64,000 bases of DNA from Planctomycetota bacterium (lineage in GTDB: Bacteria > Planctomycetota > Planctomycetia > Pirellulales > Pirellulaceae). Both the position numbers and the translations under genes were made by a program. The notes beneath the pieces were generated by a model. It did not search any database and had not been told where the DNA came from. It saw only the letters and a program-made list of their open reading frames with translations. Position 1 is the first letter of the stretch. Every line of letters begins with the position of its first letter. The DNA is taken from the NCBI GenBank assembly GCA_016872775.1, contig VGZA01000002.1, positions 62,001 to 126,000 of the forward strand, read 5' to 3'. Positions 50,346 to 59,633 of the stretch are shown here, piece after piece.

Positions 50346-50747
50346 TCACGGGGCGGGGGGGGTGCATCTCCGCGGGGCGGGCGTCACTGGCAACCCGTCC
50401 GTGATCACTTCCAGTTCAATGGTGCCGAGCGTAAGCCGATCGCCGCAGCAAAGCGTGGATTCTTCAAAGTCTTCCCCGTTCAACGCGACCTGTCCGGCCC
50501 AGCGTCGAAAGCAAATTCCCTGGGCACCGCGCAGGATGGAACAGTGGATCGGCTGGATTCTGGGACCGACAATCCGAAGATTGCAATTGGCGGCGGATCC
50601 GATCATGCACTTCTCCGCGTCGATGCGGACGATGCGTGGTTCCTGGTTGGGAACCTGAATCGAAAGCACCAACGGATCGAGTTGGCAATCCGCCGGAAAT
50701 TCACGTTCGGGACGGTAATCACGGGCAAGCACGGTCGACATGCGCAA
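50346..50747 (-). CDS. FHA-domain protein (probably truncated)
   Basis: 133 aa from ATG 50747 (ATG 50741 is also possible). Residues ~25-110 show an FHA fold that binds phosphothreonine: PLVLSIQVPNQEPRIVRIDA, KCMIGSAANCNLRI, IQPIHCSILRGAQG, VALNGEDFEESTLCCGDRL and LTLGTIELEV. The GR/S/H core is only partly kept (GSAANC, HC), so binding may be altered. The C-terminus is a Pro-rich artefact (TPAPRRCTPPAP) next to a stretch of eight C residues, followed by more coding-like sequence in other frames. Possibly part of a phospho-signalling protein; not linked to a kinase nearby. Confidence 0.7.
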   Translation of the reverse strand: MRMSTVLARDYRPEREFPADCQLDPLVLSIQVPNQEPRIVRIDAEKCMIGSAANCNLRIVGPRIQPIHCSILRGAQGICFRRWAGQVALNGEDFEESTLCCGDRLTLGTIELEVITDGLPVTPAPRRCTPPAP

Positions 50748-51330
50748 GATCCCTGTCGAAGCGGTCGGAAATTGTCGTCGATTCTCCAGCTACGTGCGGG
50801 AAAATAACGACCCTAGGGACATTTAGGTTACAGAATCCGACGGTTCAACGAGGAATCTTCCCGTCCGGCAGAAAGCGCCGAAATGGATTTGGCGGCGATA
50901 ACCGGCAAATCTTGCCGTTTTGGCAAAAACGGCTGGATGTGGCGGCAGGTTTTGACGATTAACGAACAGCACCGAATTTCGCGAAGTTGGCGATCCGAAT
51001 CGCTTGCCCGCCCCAGGTGTCCGATGAGTAAGTGTCCAGTAGCCGGCACCCGAAAAAAAACAGTTGTGACAGGATTCACGAACTCGCAAGCTGTTAGCAC
51101 TGTTACGTTTCGCTCGATCAACTCCCTCGAAATCCGACCCGTCGCGACAGGCTGATTTTGCTCCGTGCCTGGACATCGCGCATACGATAGTACGACTTCA
51201 CGAGAGATCCAACCCAGCGCCTAACGGCAGCAATTGGACGACAGGAATTTCAGGAACCAGGAATTTCAGGAACTTAAGGCGTTTCATGCAAGCATCGGAA
51301 AGGCGCGGAACTATGGCGAGGGAGAAAGGG
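50748..51330. other. Leader region of the DksA-like gene
   Basis: About 580 bp without a convincing gene. It contains an 8-bp stem (50914-50921 with 50926-50933, loop ggca) and a perfect 16-bp tandem repeat (51242-51257 and 51258-51273, unit caggaatttcaggaac) 58 bp before the DksA-like start. The open frames at 50823-51176 on the minus strand and 50883-51155 on the plus strand have no family features and are treated as accidental. Confidence 0.5.
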
Positions 51331-51780
51331 ATGGCACGTAAGGATTCGCTGCTTGGACTTCGGCAGATTTTGATTAAGCGACGTGACGCTCTGCGGACCG
51401 CGCTAGCGGGCGATCTGAGCCTGCTTAAGGAACTTCGCCAGCAGTCATCGAGCGACGTTGTCGACGCGGCGCTTGACTCCGCCCAGGACGAGATCAGTTC
51501 CCAACTCGCGGAAGTGGAAAGCCGCGAACTGGCCAGTATCGAGAATGCGCTCGAACGGATGCGCAAGGGCGATTACGGCCTGTGCGAGGCCTGCGAACAA
51601 GTGATCCCATTGGCTCGACTCCAGGCGCTACCCTACGCTACCCTCTGCATTCAGTGCCAACGGGAAGCGGAGAAGGCTGGCGGCGGGCATCGCAGTCCCT
51701 CGGACTGGGCCCGGTTGATCGATGCCAGTGCCAGCGACGTCGAATCGCCTCCCTCGGACATCGAGATAGACGTGTCGTAA
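51331..51780 (+). CDS. DksA/TraR-family zinc-finger protein
   Basis: 149 aa from ATG 51331, with GGAG 6 nt upstream; ATGs at 51286 and 51313 would add up to 15 residues. The coiled-coil N-terminus is helical (LRQILIKRRDALRTALAGDL). The four zinc cysteines are C85, C88, C106 and C109 (CEAC and CIQC, 17 residues apart). The helix before the finger has ENALERMRKGDYG. DksA-type proteins bind the RNA polymerase secondary channel and tune transcription; whether the acidic tip residues are kept is not clear. A ~35-residue Ser/Asp-rich tail is extra. The HtrA gene follows 71 bp later. Confidence 0.9.
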   Translation: MARKDSLLGLRQILIKRRDALRTALAGDLSLLKELRQQSSSDVVDAALDSAQDEISSQLAEVESRELASIENALERMRKGDYGLCEACEQVIPLARLQALPYATLCIQCQREAEKAGGGHRSPSDWARLIDASASDVESPPSDIEIDVS

Positions 51781-51851
51781 CCGGAACCAGCGGGTTGCCA
51801 AGGAAGGGACGTCCGGTGTTTATCCATCCGGACGAGCGAGCCGTGAAACGA

Positions 51852-53024
51852 ATGGTCCAGTTGCTATGCGCCGGCGCTGCCGGGCACGCGTTTACAAAAT
51901 TGATGCGCCGCTATGGCTCGCCGGCAACCTTTCTCTGTCTGGCTGTGTGGGTTGGCGGCATCCCAACCAGCTTCGGCCAGAACACGGTCGCGCTGAGCGA
52001 TTCTCGCGACGAACAGTACGAGGAATTGCGGCGGGATGTGGAGGCGCTGCAGCGGTTCTCCAGCGCGCTGAAAAAGGTCGTTGCGCTTGTCCGCCCGACG
52101 GTTGTGCATATCGAATCCGAGCATACCGGCGATGGCCAGCCAAGGAACCAGCGTCCCACCGAGGAAACCGGTTCCGGCGTCATCATCAATCGTGATGGCA
52201 AGTTCTACGTACTGACCAACAGGCACGTGATTCGAAATTCGCCGCTCTCCAAGATACGCATCAAGCTCGCCGACGGCCGAATTACAAACCCAGTCAAAGT
52301 CTGGTCGGATCGCGCGACCGATATTGCCGTACTACAAATCACCACCAAAGAGATTACGGCCGCACGGCTTGGAAACAGTGACGAACTCGATATCGGCGAT
52401 TTCGTGGTCGCGGTGGGCAGCCCATTCGGCCTGAGCCACTCCGTAACGTTCGGAATCATCAGCGCCAAGGGACGGCGAGATCTGGAACTGGCGGCCGACG
52501 GACTCAGCTACCAGGACTTCCTGCAGACGGACGCGGCGATCAACCCGGGGAACAGCGGCGGACCGCTGCTGAATCTGCGCGGCGAGGTGATCGGTATCAA
52601 CACCGCGATCGCCAGCAGTTCCGGCGGCAGCGAAGGTATCGGCTTCTCGATCCCGATCCGCATGGCAACCATCATCGCCACGCAGTTGATCGACAATGGC
52701 ATGGTGACCCGAGCCTATCTGGGCGTCCAACTCGATGGGTCGTTCAATGAACAGACGGCACAGCGTCTGGGACTGATGCGGCGCGAGGGCGCCCGCGTCG
52801 TCCAGATTACTCCAAATTCGCCCGCCGCGACGGCACGCCTGCAAGTCGATGACGTGATCCTGAAGTTCGACGGCGCGTCGATCGAGGACGACAACCACCT
52901 GATCAATCTGGTCAGCCTGACACCGGTCGGTAAGGAAGTGCCCGTGGTGATCCTGCGTGCCGCGGAGTTTCAGACGGTGAAGGTCCGCGTGGATGAACGG
53001 CGAAAATTCGAGGAAGAGCGATAG
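51852..53024 (+). CDS. HtrA/DegP-like serine protease with one PDZ domain
   Basis: 390 aa from ATG 51852 (GTG 51843 and ATG 51903 are alternatives; the 51903 start would give MRRYGSPATFLCLAVWVGG as a clean signal peptide). Trypsin-like domain with triad H125 (TNRHV), D157 (RATDIAV) and S235 (NPGNSGGPLL), numbering from 51852, followed by a C-terminal PDZ domain (AYLGVQLDGSFNE, ITPNSPAATARLQVDDVILK). One PDZ rather than two suggests a DegS-like arrangement. A periplasmic quality-control or stress-sensing role is likely. It lies between the DksA-like gene and mlaE. Confidence 0.92.
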   Translation: MVQLLCAGAAGHAFTKLMRRYGSPATFLCLAVWVGGIPTSFGQNTVALSDSRDEQYEELRRDVEALQRFSSALKKVVALVRPTVVHIESEHTGDGQPRNQRPTEETGSGVIINRDGKFYVLTNRHVIRNSPLSKIRIKLADGRITNPVKVWSDRATDIAVLQITTKEITAARLGNSDELDIGDFVVAVGSPFGLSHSVTFGIISAKGRRDLELAADGLSYQDFLQTDAAINPGNSGGPLLNLRGEVIGINTAIASSSGGSEGIGFSIPIRMATIIATQLIDNGMVTRAYLGVQLDGSFNEQTAQRLGLMRREGARVVQITPNSPAATARLQVDDVILKFDGASIEDDNHLINLVSLTPVGKEVPVVILRAAEFQTVKVRVDERRKFEEER

Positions 53025-53118
53025 CCCATTTCGCCCCTCTTGCCGAAATAAACACGAACGAGCGCGGCCGGTAAACTTTCTTCAAGCCCTGTAATCGATA
53101 CGGTCGAAAACAGTCGAC

Positions 53119-53985
53119 ATGGCATCCGCTCCGCAAGGCGCACCCGCAGCAACCATGTCGCTTTCAGGCATCGGCGATGGCTTCGCCGAGGTGGGCGGCA
53201 TCGCGCTGCGCGCTGCCGCGACAATCGGCGACATGGCGATCTTCACCTGGCGCACGCTGCAGTGGATGCTCGCAAATCGACCGCGAGGGGAGACGATCTG
53301 GCCCAACTTTTACCAGGTGGGGGTCCTCAGTCTGCCGGTGGTCGCTTTGACCGGCACCTTTATCGGGATGGTACTCGCCGTCCAGACCTATTCGCAATTT
53401 CGACAACTGGGCCTGGAAACACAGTTGGGAGCGATCATCAATACTTCGCTGGTCCGAGAACTGGGCCCGGTGCTCGCGGCCACGATGCTGGCGGGACGGG
53501 TGGGCAGCGCTATGGCCGCCGAGTTAGGCACGATGCGGGTAACCGAACAGATCGACGCGTTGTCGAGCATGGGTTCGAATCCGATCCAGTATCTCGTCGT
53601 ACCGAGGTTTCTCGCTTGTATATTGCTCATTCCCACCCTGACGATCATGGCCGACTACATGGGCGTCCTGGGCGGGTATTTTTACAGTGTGAAGATCCTG
53701 GAAATTGACAAGTTCCATTATTGGCAGAACAGCGAACAGTATGTCGGGACATTCGATCTGTTGAGTGGCGTGTGCAAAAGCGTATTTTTCGGCGGAACGA
53801 TTGCGATTGTCGCCTGTTACCGCGGCTTCCACTGCTCGGCCGGCGCGGAAGGGGTCGGTCGAGCCGCGACCGCGTCGTTCGTGTGGTCGTTCGTCATGAT
53901 CCTTGTTATCGACCTGTTACTTGGAATCATCCTCGATGCACTGTACTACACGCTCTGGCCCGAAGGAGCGCGCATGTTCGGCTGA
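53119..53985 (+). CDS. mlaE: MlaE-family ABC permease
   Basis: 288 aa; ATG 53119 chosen, ATG 53155 also possible. Permease of the Mla/Mce-type phospholipid transport complex in the inner membrane. Hydrophobic segments include GVLSLPVVALTGTFIGMVLA, RELGPVLAATMLAGRVGSAM, LACILLIPTLTIMADYMGVL and FVWSFVMILVIDLLLGIIL. The coupling region GTMRVTEQIDALSSMGSNPI is the family signature. Followed 110 bp later by mlaF and then mlaD, all on the plus strand. Confidence 0.93.
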   Translation: MASAPQGAPAATMSLSGIGDGFAEVGGIALRAAATIGDMAIFTWRTLQWMLANRPRGETIWPNFYQVGVLSLPVVALTGTFIGMVLAVQTYSQFRQLGLETQLGAIINTSLVRELGPVLAATMLAGRVGSAMAAELGTMRVTEQIDALSSMGSNPIQYLVVPRFLACILLIPTLTIMADYMGVLGGYFYSVKILEIDKFHYWQNSEQYVGTFDLLSGVCKSVFFGGTIAIVACYRGFHCSAGAEGVGRAATASFVWSFVMILVIDLLLGIILDALYYTLWPEGARMFG

Positions 53986-54095
53986 CCCATGCTGAACGGT
54001 CCCCGACGGAACAGAGCGCTGCTCAGCATGTCCCTCGGGAGCGGGCAACGCGATTGCGCGGCCCGGCTGGCAGCGGGAAACTTGCGTGGAGTCTT

Positions 54096-54905
54096 ATGGA
54101 CGAGTCGACCTCATCGTTGATCCAGATGCGAAACGTCCGAGTCACTTTTGGGCGCCAGGTGGTTTTGCGCGATATCAACCTGGCGATTCCGAAGGGGCAA
54201 ACCGTTGCGATCATCGGCGAAAGCGGCTGTGGCAAGACGGTACTGCTCAAGGTGTTGATCGGACTGGTCAAACCGACCCATGGGCGGATCCTGTTCGACG
54301 GGCAGAATTTGGCCCAGCTGAATGAGAAGGAACTGACCAAACAACGCATCCGGTTCGGATTCGTCTTTCAGAATGCGGCCCTGTTCGACAGCATGACGGT
54401 TGGACAGAACGTTGCGTTTCCGTTGCGGCAGCACCAGCGGCTCCCGCCCAACGAGGTGCAGGAGATTGTGCTGGCGCGGCTGGCTGAGGTCGGATTGCCC
54501 GACAACGTGCGGGGCAAAAAGCCGGCCGAGCTCTCCGGAGGCATGCGCAAGCGGGTGGGACTGGCGCGGGCACTGGCGATGAACCCCGAGTTGATGCTGT
54601 ACGACGAGCCGACGACCGGGCTCGACCCGATCATGAGCGACGTGATCAACGAGCTGATTCTGCGGTCGCGGCGCACTCATCCGGTGACAAGCGTCATTGT
54701 AACTCACGACATGCGGACTGCCCGGAAGGTCGCCGACCGCGTGATCATGCTTTACCCCGCCACCCGGCTGCAGGCGGCCGAGGAACAAATTGTATTTGAC
54801 GGACCTCCCAGCGAACTCGATCACGCCGACGATCGTCGCGTACAGCAGTTCGTGCAAGGCGAGGCTGGCGAGCGATTAATGGAACTTCGCGCCGGCAGAG
54901 ATTGA
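54096..54905 (+). CDS. mlaF: Mla/Mce ABC transporter ATPase
   Basis: 269 aa from ATG 54096 (GGAG 5 nt upstream). Walker A GESGCGKT at residues 41-48, Q-loop in FGFVFQNAALFDSM, signature ELSGGMRKRVGLARAL, Walker B LMLYDEPTTGLDP and the switch histidine in VIVTHDM. It is the energy-providing subunit that pairs with MlaE. MlaD starts 15 bp after the stop, so the three genes form one operon; the MlaB and MlaC partners of E. coli are not visible here. Confidence 0.95.
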   Translation: MDESTSSLIQMRNVRVTFGRQVVLRDINLAIPKGQTVAIIGESGCGKTVLLKVLIGLVKPTHGRILFDGQNLAQLNEKELTKQRIRFGFVFQNAALFDSMTVGQNVAFPLRQHQRLPPNEVQEIVLARLAEVGLPDNVRGKKPAELSGGMRKRVGLARALAMNPELMLYDEPTTGLDPIMSDVINELILRSRRTHPVTSVIVTHDMRTARKVADRVIMLYPATRLQAAEEQIVFDGPPSELDHADDRRVQQFVQGEAGERLMELRAGRD

Positions 54906-54920
54906 TCGAAACGGAACGAC

Positions 54921-56093
54921 ATGGACGAGCGCACCCTGCAAATTCGAGTCGGCATCGTGGTCATTGTGGCCGCACTGGCGACGTTTCTGCTGGTGCTGTT
55001 CTTCCGCGAAAAGGGCCCGCTGTTCCGCTCCACAAAAACCGTCTACATGCGATTCGACCAGGCGCCCGGGGCATCGTCCGAAACCCCCATCCGTAAGAAT
55101 GGGGTCCTGGTCGGACGCGTCTCCAATGTTGAACTTTTGCCGGAGGGCGGAGTCGTGTTGACCGCTTGGATCAACGACAAGTACACGATCAAGCGCAACG
55201 AGATGGTGGTCATCCGCACCGGTTCGCTGATCGGCGACGCCGTGCTGGAGTTCGTTCCCAGTCGAAACAAAGAAGACTCCTCGGCGCCGATCGAGGATAG
55301 GGAACTGATCGGCAGAACCGCGGTGGCGAACGACCCGATCTCCGTGCTCACGAATCTCGAGGACAAATTCGCCGGCGCATTCTACAAAATCGAACTTGCC
55401 AGCGAAAAAATCGCTGAAACGGCAGTCAAAATCTCGCAACTGGCCGACAACGCCAACGCCGTCGTCAATAACAACAGCGAACAGTTCCAGCGGATCATCT
55501 CGAAGACGGAAATTGGCATGGATCATTTCCACTCGGCGATGACCTCCATCGACTCGATCGTCGGCGACCCCGAGTTACGCGTCGAGCTTAAACAAGCTCT
55601 CCAGGGACTGCCGTCGCTCTTGCAAGACTCCAAGGCTACCCTGACCGATGCGCGAAGCACGCTCGAGAGCTTTCGCCGGATGAGTGACCGGGCCGACGCG
55701 ACGCTGGAGAATCTGCAGCAGTTCACCGAACCGCTGGCAGGCAAAGGTGAGAAGCTCGTCGAAAGCGCCCAACGGGCGATCGGCAATATCGATCAATTGC
55801 TGGGGCAACTGGTGGAGTTCAGCGAGGCACTCAACAGCAACGAAGGCTCGCTGGGTCGGATGATCCACGACCGGGAACTCTACGATCGATTAGGAAGAGC
55901 CGCCCAGAACCTGGAGAGTTCCAGCCGCAGGCTCGAACCGATCCTGGCCGACGTGAAGATCTTCACCGACAAGCTGGCCCGCGACCCGGGGCAACTCGGC
56001 GCGCGCGGACTTCTCGACCGACGACCCGCAGGTGCCGGCGTCAAATTCGGCACCGGCGAGTACGATCGTGAGTTTCAGTTCAACCGGCCGTAA
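54921..56093 (+). CDS. mlaD: MlaD/MCE-domain protein
   Basis: 390 aa. A single N-terminal transmembrane helix (GIVVIVAALATFLLVLFF, residues 10-28) anchors a periplasmic MCE domain (residues ~35-125, YMRFDQAPGASSETPIRKNG, VLVGRVSNVELLPEGG). After it comes a long helical region (IAETAVKISQLADNANAVVN, ATLENLQQFTEPLAGKGEKL) predicted to form a coiled-coil needle like that of Mce proteins, ending in a glycine-rich tail. Longer than MlaD of E. coli (~180 aa). It converges on the PEGA lipoprotein gene with 23 bp between stops. Confidence 0.93.
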   Translation: MDERTLQIRVGIVVIVAALATFLLVLFFREKGPLFRSTKTVYMRFDQAPGASSETPIRKNGVLVGRVSNVELLPEGGVVLTAWINDKYTIKRNEMVVIRTGSLIGDAVLEFVPSRNKEDSSAPIEDRELIGRTAVANDPISVLTNLEDKFAGAFYKIELASEKIAETAVKISQLADNANAVVNNNSEQFQRIISKTEIGMDHFHSAMTSIDSIVGDPELRVELKQALQGLPSLLQDSKATLTDARSTLESFRRMSDRADATLENLQQFTEPLAGKGEKLVESAQRAIGNIDQLLGQLVEFSEALNSNEGSLGRMIHDRELYDRLGRAAQNLESSSRRLEPILADVKIFTDKLARDPGQLGARGLLDRRPAGAGVKFGTGEYDREFQFNRP

Positions 56094-56116
56094 GCGAGCG
56101 GCGGTGGCGAGGCAGC

Positions 56117-56749
56117 TCAAAACTTGTTTCGAGCACCCCAGCGCAATAACGGGTCGCCCGGCAACGCGGCGGGGCCAGTGGACGGGGAGTTGCCTGCCCC
56201 GGGGACTCCGCCCGACGGGCGACCCGCCAACGGAGCATCCAGAAACAATCCGGTGTTGAGCTCCGGCTGGGCTGACCAGGCAGGCGATCCGGCGGGCGGC
56301 ACAGTCAAAGGGACAATGTGCCCCGAGCGGGCTTGCGAGCGCAACGTGTCCGCTCGCTCCCGGATCGTCTCGGCGGGGACCTTTTGCAGCGGGATCAACT
56401 GGAACTCGACCACGCGATCGTCGCGCAATTCCAGTGGCACGAACGACTCGCTAAACAGGTCCAACGGTGGATATTCGTACCACGGAGGGTCAAACGAGCG
56501 TTGCACCGTGAGGGACTCGTAACCATCCTTTTGCAACCGAATCGAGCGGGTGGCGTAATAGACATAGGACGTGGAGACCGGCGTAGTTCCGATCTCGCGA
56601 TTGTCGATAAACACCTGTGCGCCGGGCGGGGTGCTGAGGATGGTGACGCGCTTGCGAACGCAGGCCGTCTGCGTCGCCAGCAATCCGCCCAAGACAATCA
56701 GGCACCAATCGAAAAGAATATAGCGATTCCGCCGCACTGGATCCTCCAT
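56117..56749 (-). CDS. PEGA-domain protein with signal/lipoprotein-type N-terminus
   Basis: 210 aa from ATG 56749. The N-terminus has an unusual lipobox candidate (ILFDWCLIVLGGLLATQTAC), so it may be a lipoprotein. Residues ~35-80 form a PEGA domain (RVTILSTPPGAQVFIDNREI, GTTPVSTSYVYYATRSIRLQ), a beta fold common in surface proteins. The rest is Pro/Gly-rich and low in structure. Convergent with mlaD and divergent from the PP2C gene; envelope-associated role by location only. Confidence 0.8.
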   Translation of the reverse strand: MEDPVRRNRYILFDWCLIVLGGLLATQTACVRKRVTILSTPPGAQVFIDNREIGTTPVSTSYVYYATRSIRLQKDGYESLTVQRSFDPPWYEYPPLDLFSESFVPLELRDDRVVEFQLIPLQKVPAETIRERADTLRSQARSGHIVPLTVPPAGSPAWSAQPELNTGLFLDAPLAGRPSGGVPGAGNSPSTGPAALPGDPLLRWGARNKF

Positions 56750-57043
56750 GAAGGGCGGGGAGTATAGGTTGGGGCCTATTGCACCGCAAGGCGAAGCAAT
56801 ACCACCCCTGCAATCGGACTGCTGGTTGAAAGGCCATTGGCCGCCGGCCGCCCAACCGCGCCGTGGCGGAAAATCAGCCTGGATGGGGGAGTCCACAAAA
56901 ATTCGGCATGCCATTTCCTCCCGGTTTGACCGGGGATTAGAATGGTTAAGATGCGTCGTCCGCAAAGGCCCCCTATACCCTGGACCCTCCATGCAATGGC
57001 ACTGACTTCCGATCCCATCTTCGCAGGAAGGGGATGATCCACA

Positions 57044-58339
57044 GTGAGTTGGCAACCAGGCATTGAACACACTGGCCTTTCGGACGTCGGGATGCGTCGT
57101 AAGAACAACCAGGATGCCCACGTCGAGTTTCCTGCGGCCGACGAGGAGTCGTGGCGCCATCATGGGCACATTTTCATGGTGGCCGACGGAATGGGGGCTC
57201 ACGCCGCGGGGGAACTCGCCAGCAAGCTGGCCGTCGACCGGGTCCCGCATCTCTATCGCAAGTTACGCGATCAGTACTCACCGCCCGAGGCCTTAGAGCG
57301 TTCACTGATCGAAACCAACTCGGAAATCCACCGCCGCGGCATGGCGAATCGGGATTTCGAAAATATGGGCACCACCGCCAGTGTACTGATTCTGGTGCCC
57401 CAGGGAGCGATCGTGGCGCAAATTGGCGACAGTCGCATCTATCGCCTGCGTCGGGGGAACTTCGAGCAACTGACGTTCGACCACAGTCTGGTCTGGGAAC
57501 TTAGGGCGGCGGGCCAGATTCCCAAGGATGGCGAGTTCTCACGGATGGTGCCCAAGAACATTATTACCAGGTCGCTCGGTCCTCAGGCGACCGTTCAGGT
57601 CGACCTGGAAGGTCCTTTTCCGCTGGAGCACGACGATACGTTTCTGCTCTGCAGCGACGGACTTACCGGTCAGATTACCGACGAGGAATTGGGACCGATC
57701 CTTGCGAATCTTCCTCCCCACGAAGCGGCCCAGGTGCTGATCGATCTGGCCAACCTTCGCGGTGGCCCGGACAATATCACCGTGATTGTGATCCGGGTCA
57801 CCGACAACGGGATCGATTCCAGCGAGGCGGTAGGGACTCCGATACGCGTGGGTGTCGACCCCCGCCTCAAGCGGATCCCGTTGGCGGTTTGGATCGTCAT
57901 GAGCGTTTTCGTCCTGGCGGCCCTGGTTTTCGTCGTCTTGTCGAAGTTCACGGAGGCGACCATTGCCGCCGTCATCGCGGCACTGTCGGTCCTGGGAGGA
58001 ATGCTCTACGAGATGGGCAGCGAGTTTCGCGGGGTTCCGCTGCGTGACGGCCGGAAACTGGGCAAAGCACCCTATGCCACGCTTGTCTGCAGTTCGCTGC
58101 ACGACTTTCTTGCCAAGCTCGCCAAGATCGTCAGCGAACTTGACCAGGCCGCGCGGGAAAACGAATGGCCGATCGACCGGCGGCCGTTTGAGCGATATTG
58201 TTCGCAGGCCGAGCAGTCCGTCAAGGATCGAAAAGACGAAGCGGCGCTCAGTGCCTATGCGCGCGCGATCAGCAGCATGATGTTCGAATTGCGGAACTGC
58301 AAGACGGTCGCCAAAGACACCGATTCCGCCATCGATTGA
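57044..58339 (+). CDS. PP2C-type protein phosphatase with membrane helices
   Basis: 431 aa from GTG 57044. A PPM phosphatase: DVGMRRKNNQDAHV, HIFMVADGMGAHAAGE, AQIGDSRIYRLR, LCSDGLTGQI and RGGPDNITVIVIRV supply the metal-binding aspartates (DG, DGL, DN). Two transmembrane helices at about residues 285-330 (VWIVMSVFVLAALVFVVLSK) separate the phosphatase from a ~100-residue cytoplasm-like helical domain (FLAKLAKIVSELDQAARENE) of unknown function. It would counteract Ser/Thr kinases; no kinase is in the window. Confidence 0.93.
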   Translation: MSWQPGIEHTGLSDVGMRRKNNQDAHVEFPAADEESWRHHGHIFMVADGMGAHAAGELASKLAVDRVPHLYRKLRDQYSPPEALERSLIETNSEIHRRGMANRDFENMGTTASVLILVPQGAIVAQIGDSRIYRLRRGNFEQLTFDHSLVWELRAAGQIPKDGEFSRMVPKNIITRSLGPQATVQVDLEGPFPLEHDDTFLLCSDGLTGQITDEELGPILANLPPHEAAQVLIDLANLRGGPDNITVIVIRVTDNGIDSSEAVGTPIRVGVDPRLKRIPLAVWIVMSVFVLAALVFVVLSKFTEATIAAVIAALSVLGGMLYEMGSEFRGVPLRDGRKLGKAPYATLVCSSLHDFLAKLAKIVSELDQAARENEWPIDRRPFERYCSQAEQSVKDRKDEAALSAYARAISSMMFELRNCKTVAKDTDSAID

Positions 58340-58373
58340 TCGCGGACAGTGATCGTCGGCCAGGCCGGATCGA

Positions 58374-59441
58374 TCAGGCAACCGATCGCCTCGATTGCCG
58401 CAAATGATCTCGGCATTGCTCCAGGATGGCGGCATAGTCGCGGCGAAGCGTCAGCCGGCGAGCGACGGCTCGCAACAGTTCCCCGCCTCGACGCCGCAAA
58501 TACGACAGCCGCCCGTAGTAGGCCAGGGATGTGTGCCGCTCCAGGATCTCTCGAGTGCGCGCGAAACTCGACCCATCGACGGAGTACTCGAACGAATCCC
58601 GGCGCCGCAACACCATTCTCAGGTTGCGATCGCCCGGATCCGACAACTGTGCCACGACCTGAAATCCACTGGCGTTGGCCAGCGTGGCGAGAGTCCACGG
58701 CGTGAAGTCGTAGAGATGGGCTCGATGGAACAGTTGCCCCGGCCCTGAATGGGGTGCCGCCAGATTGGGCACTTCAACGTACAGGCGTCCTTCCGGCCGC
58801 AGGAGTTCACGCATTCGTGCCAAAGCGCGCAATGGAGAAGGCAGGTGTTCCAGCACGTGGATCAGCAGTACAAGATCCCAGTGCGGTTGGCTGGTCAGCT
58901 CTTCGAGTGTGGCGACCTGGACATCGCAGCAGAGTTCGCGGCGCGAGAACTCGGCGAACCCCCGTCCCGGCTCGATTCCTTCGGCGACATGCCCCGCCAG
59001 TTCGAATTGCTTGAGATTGCAGCCGATCCCCGCTCCGATTTCGAACACGGAATCGTGGGGCCGCAGGTAGGGCCGCAGCAGCGAGAATCGCTCCCGCGCG
59101 CGATCCCATTCCCTCACAACGCGACGCGGTGACGGAGACTCTTCGCCGTTGTAAGCCTCGCGATATTCGTCACGATAGAACCGCTCGAGTTCGACCAGCG
59201 TGGCAATCGTTTCTTGAGCGACCAGCCCGCAACGCCAGCAGGCGACGGTGCGCAGGGGAGCTCCGTTGCGGTCCTTGTCGCTGATCAATTCGAACTTGCG
59301 GCAGCCGCAAAGATGACAGCCGCGCGTCGGGCAGTAGGTCGCCTCGCCGCTCGCTTCCTTCCACGTCGGGTTCGATTCCGTCGGTTGCCGCTCGTGGTTC
59401 CGAGGAGCCTTGCTTTGCGCGGTGGAATTTTCAATTGCCAT
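58374..59441 (-). CDS. SAM-dependent methyltransferase with N-terminal zinc-ribbon-like segment
   Basis: 355 aa from ATG 59441. Residues ~37-77 carry two cysteine pairs (CPTRGCHLCGC and VACWRCGLVAQ) that could bind zinc. The methyltransferase fold follows: DSVFEIGAGIGCNLKQFEL (motif I), VAEGIEPGRG, WDLVLLIHVLEHLPSPL (post-II) and EGRLYVEVPNLAAPH (motif III). The layout is similar to sugar C-methyltransferases or other cyclopropane-like enzymes; the substrate is not clear. Divergent from the LptF/G permease gene (192 bp apart). Confidence 0.88.
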   Translation of the reverse strand: MAIENSTAQSKAPRNHERQPTESNPTWKEASGEATYCPTRGCHLCGCRKFELISDKDRNGAPLRTVACWRCGLVAQETIATLVELERFYRDEYREAYNGEESPSPRRVVREWDRARERFSLLRPYLRPHDSVFEIGAGIGCNLKQFELAGHVAEGIEPGRGFAEFSRRELCCDVQVATLEELTSQPHWDLVLLIHVLEHLPSPLRALARMRELLRPEGRLYVEVPNLAAPHSGPGQLFHRAHLYDFTPWTLATLANASGFQVVAQLSDPGDRNLRMVLRRRDSFEYSVDGSSFARTREILERHTSLAYYGRLSYLRRRGGELLRAVARRLTLRRDYAAILEQCRDHLRQSRRSVA

Positions 59442-59633
59442 CGATCGCACTCCCTGGTTGGCGCGGGGGCCTGTCGCGAAAAACGGTGCAAGACTGTAGC
59501 AACAACTGGCGGATTCACCAAGACGAACTTGGCGCTGGCGGGACGATTCCGCCATCATTTTCCGATTGACCTGGGCGACGACCACAGCTATGGTCCTCAC
59601 GAAATCACGCCGAACTGGAAGTCGCATCCCACC

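Noticed and set aside
50823-51176. 117-codon minus-strand frame in the DksA leader
   Set aside because: No domain, poor composition and overlapping alternatives on both strands.
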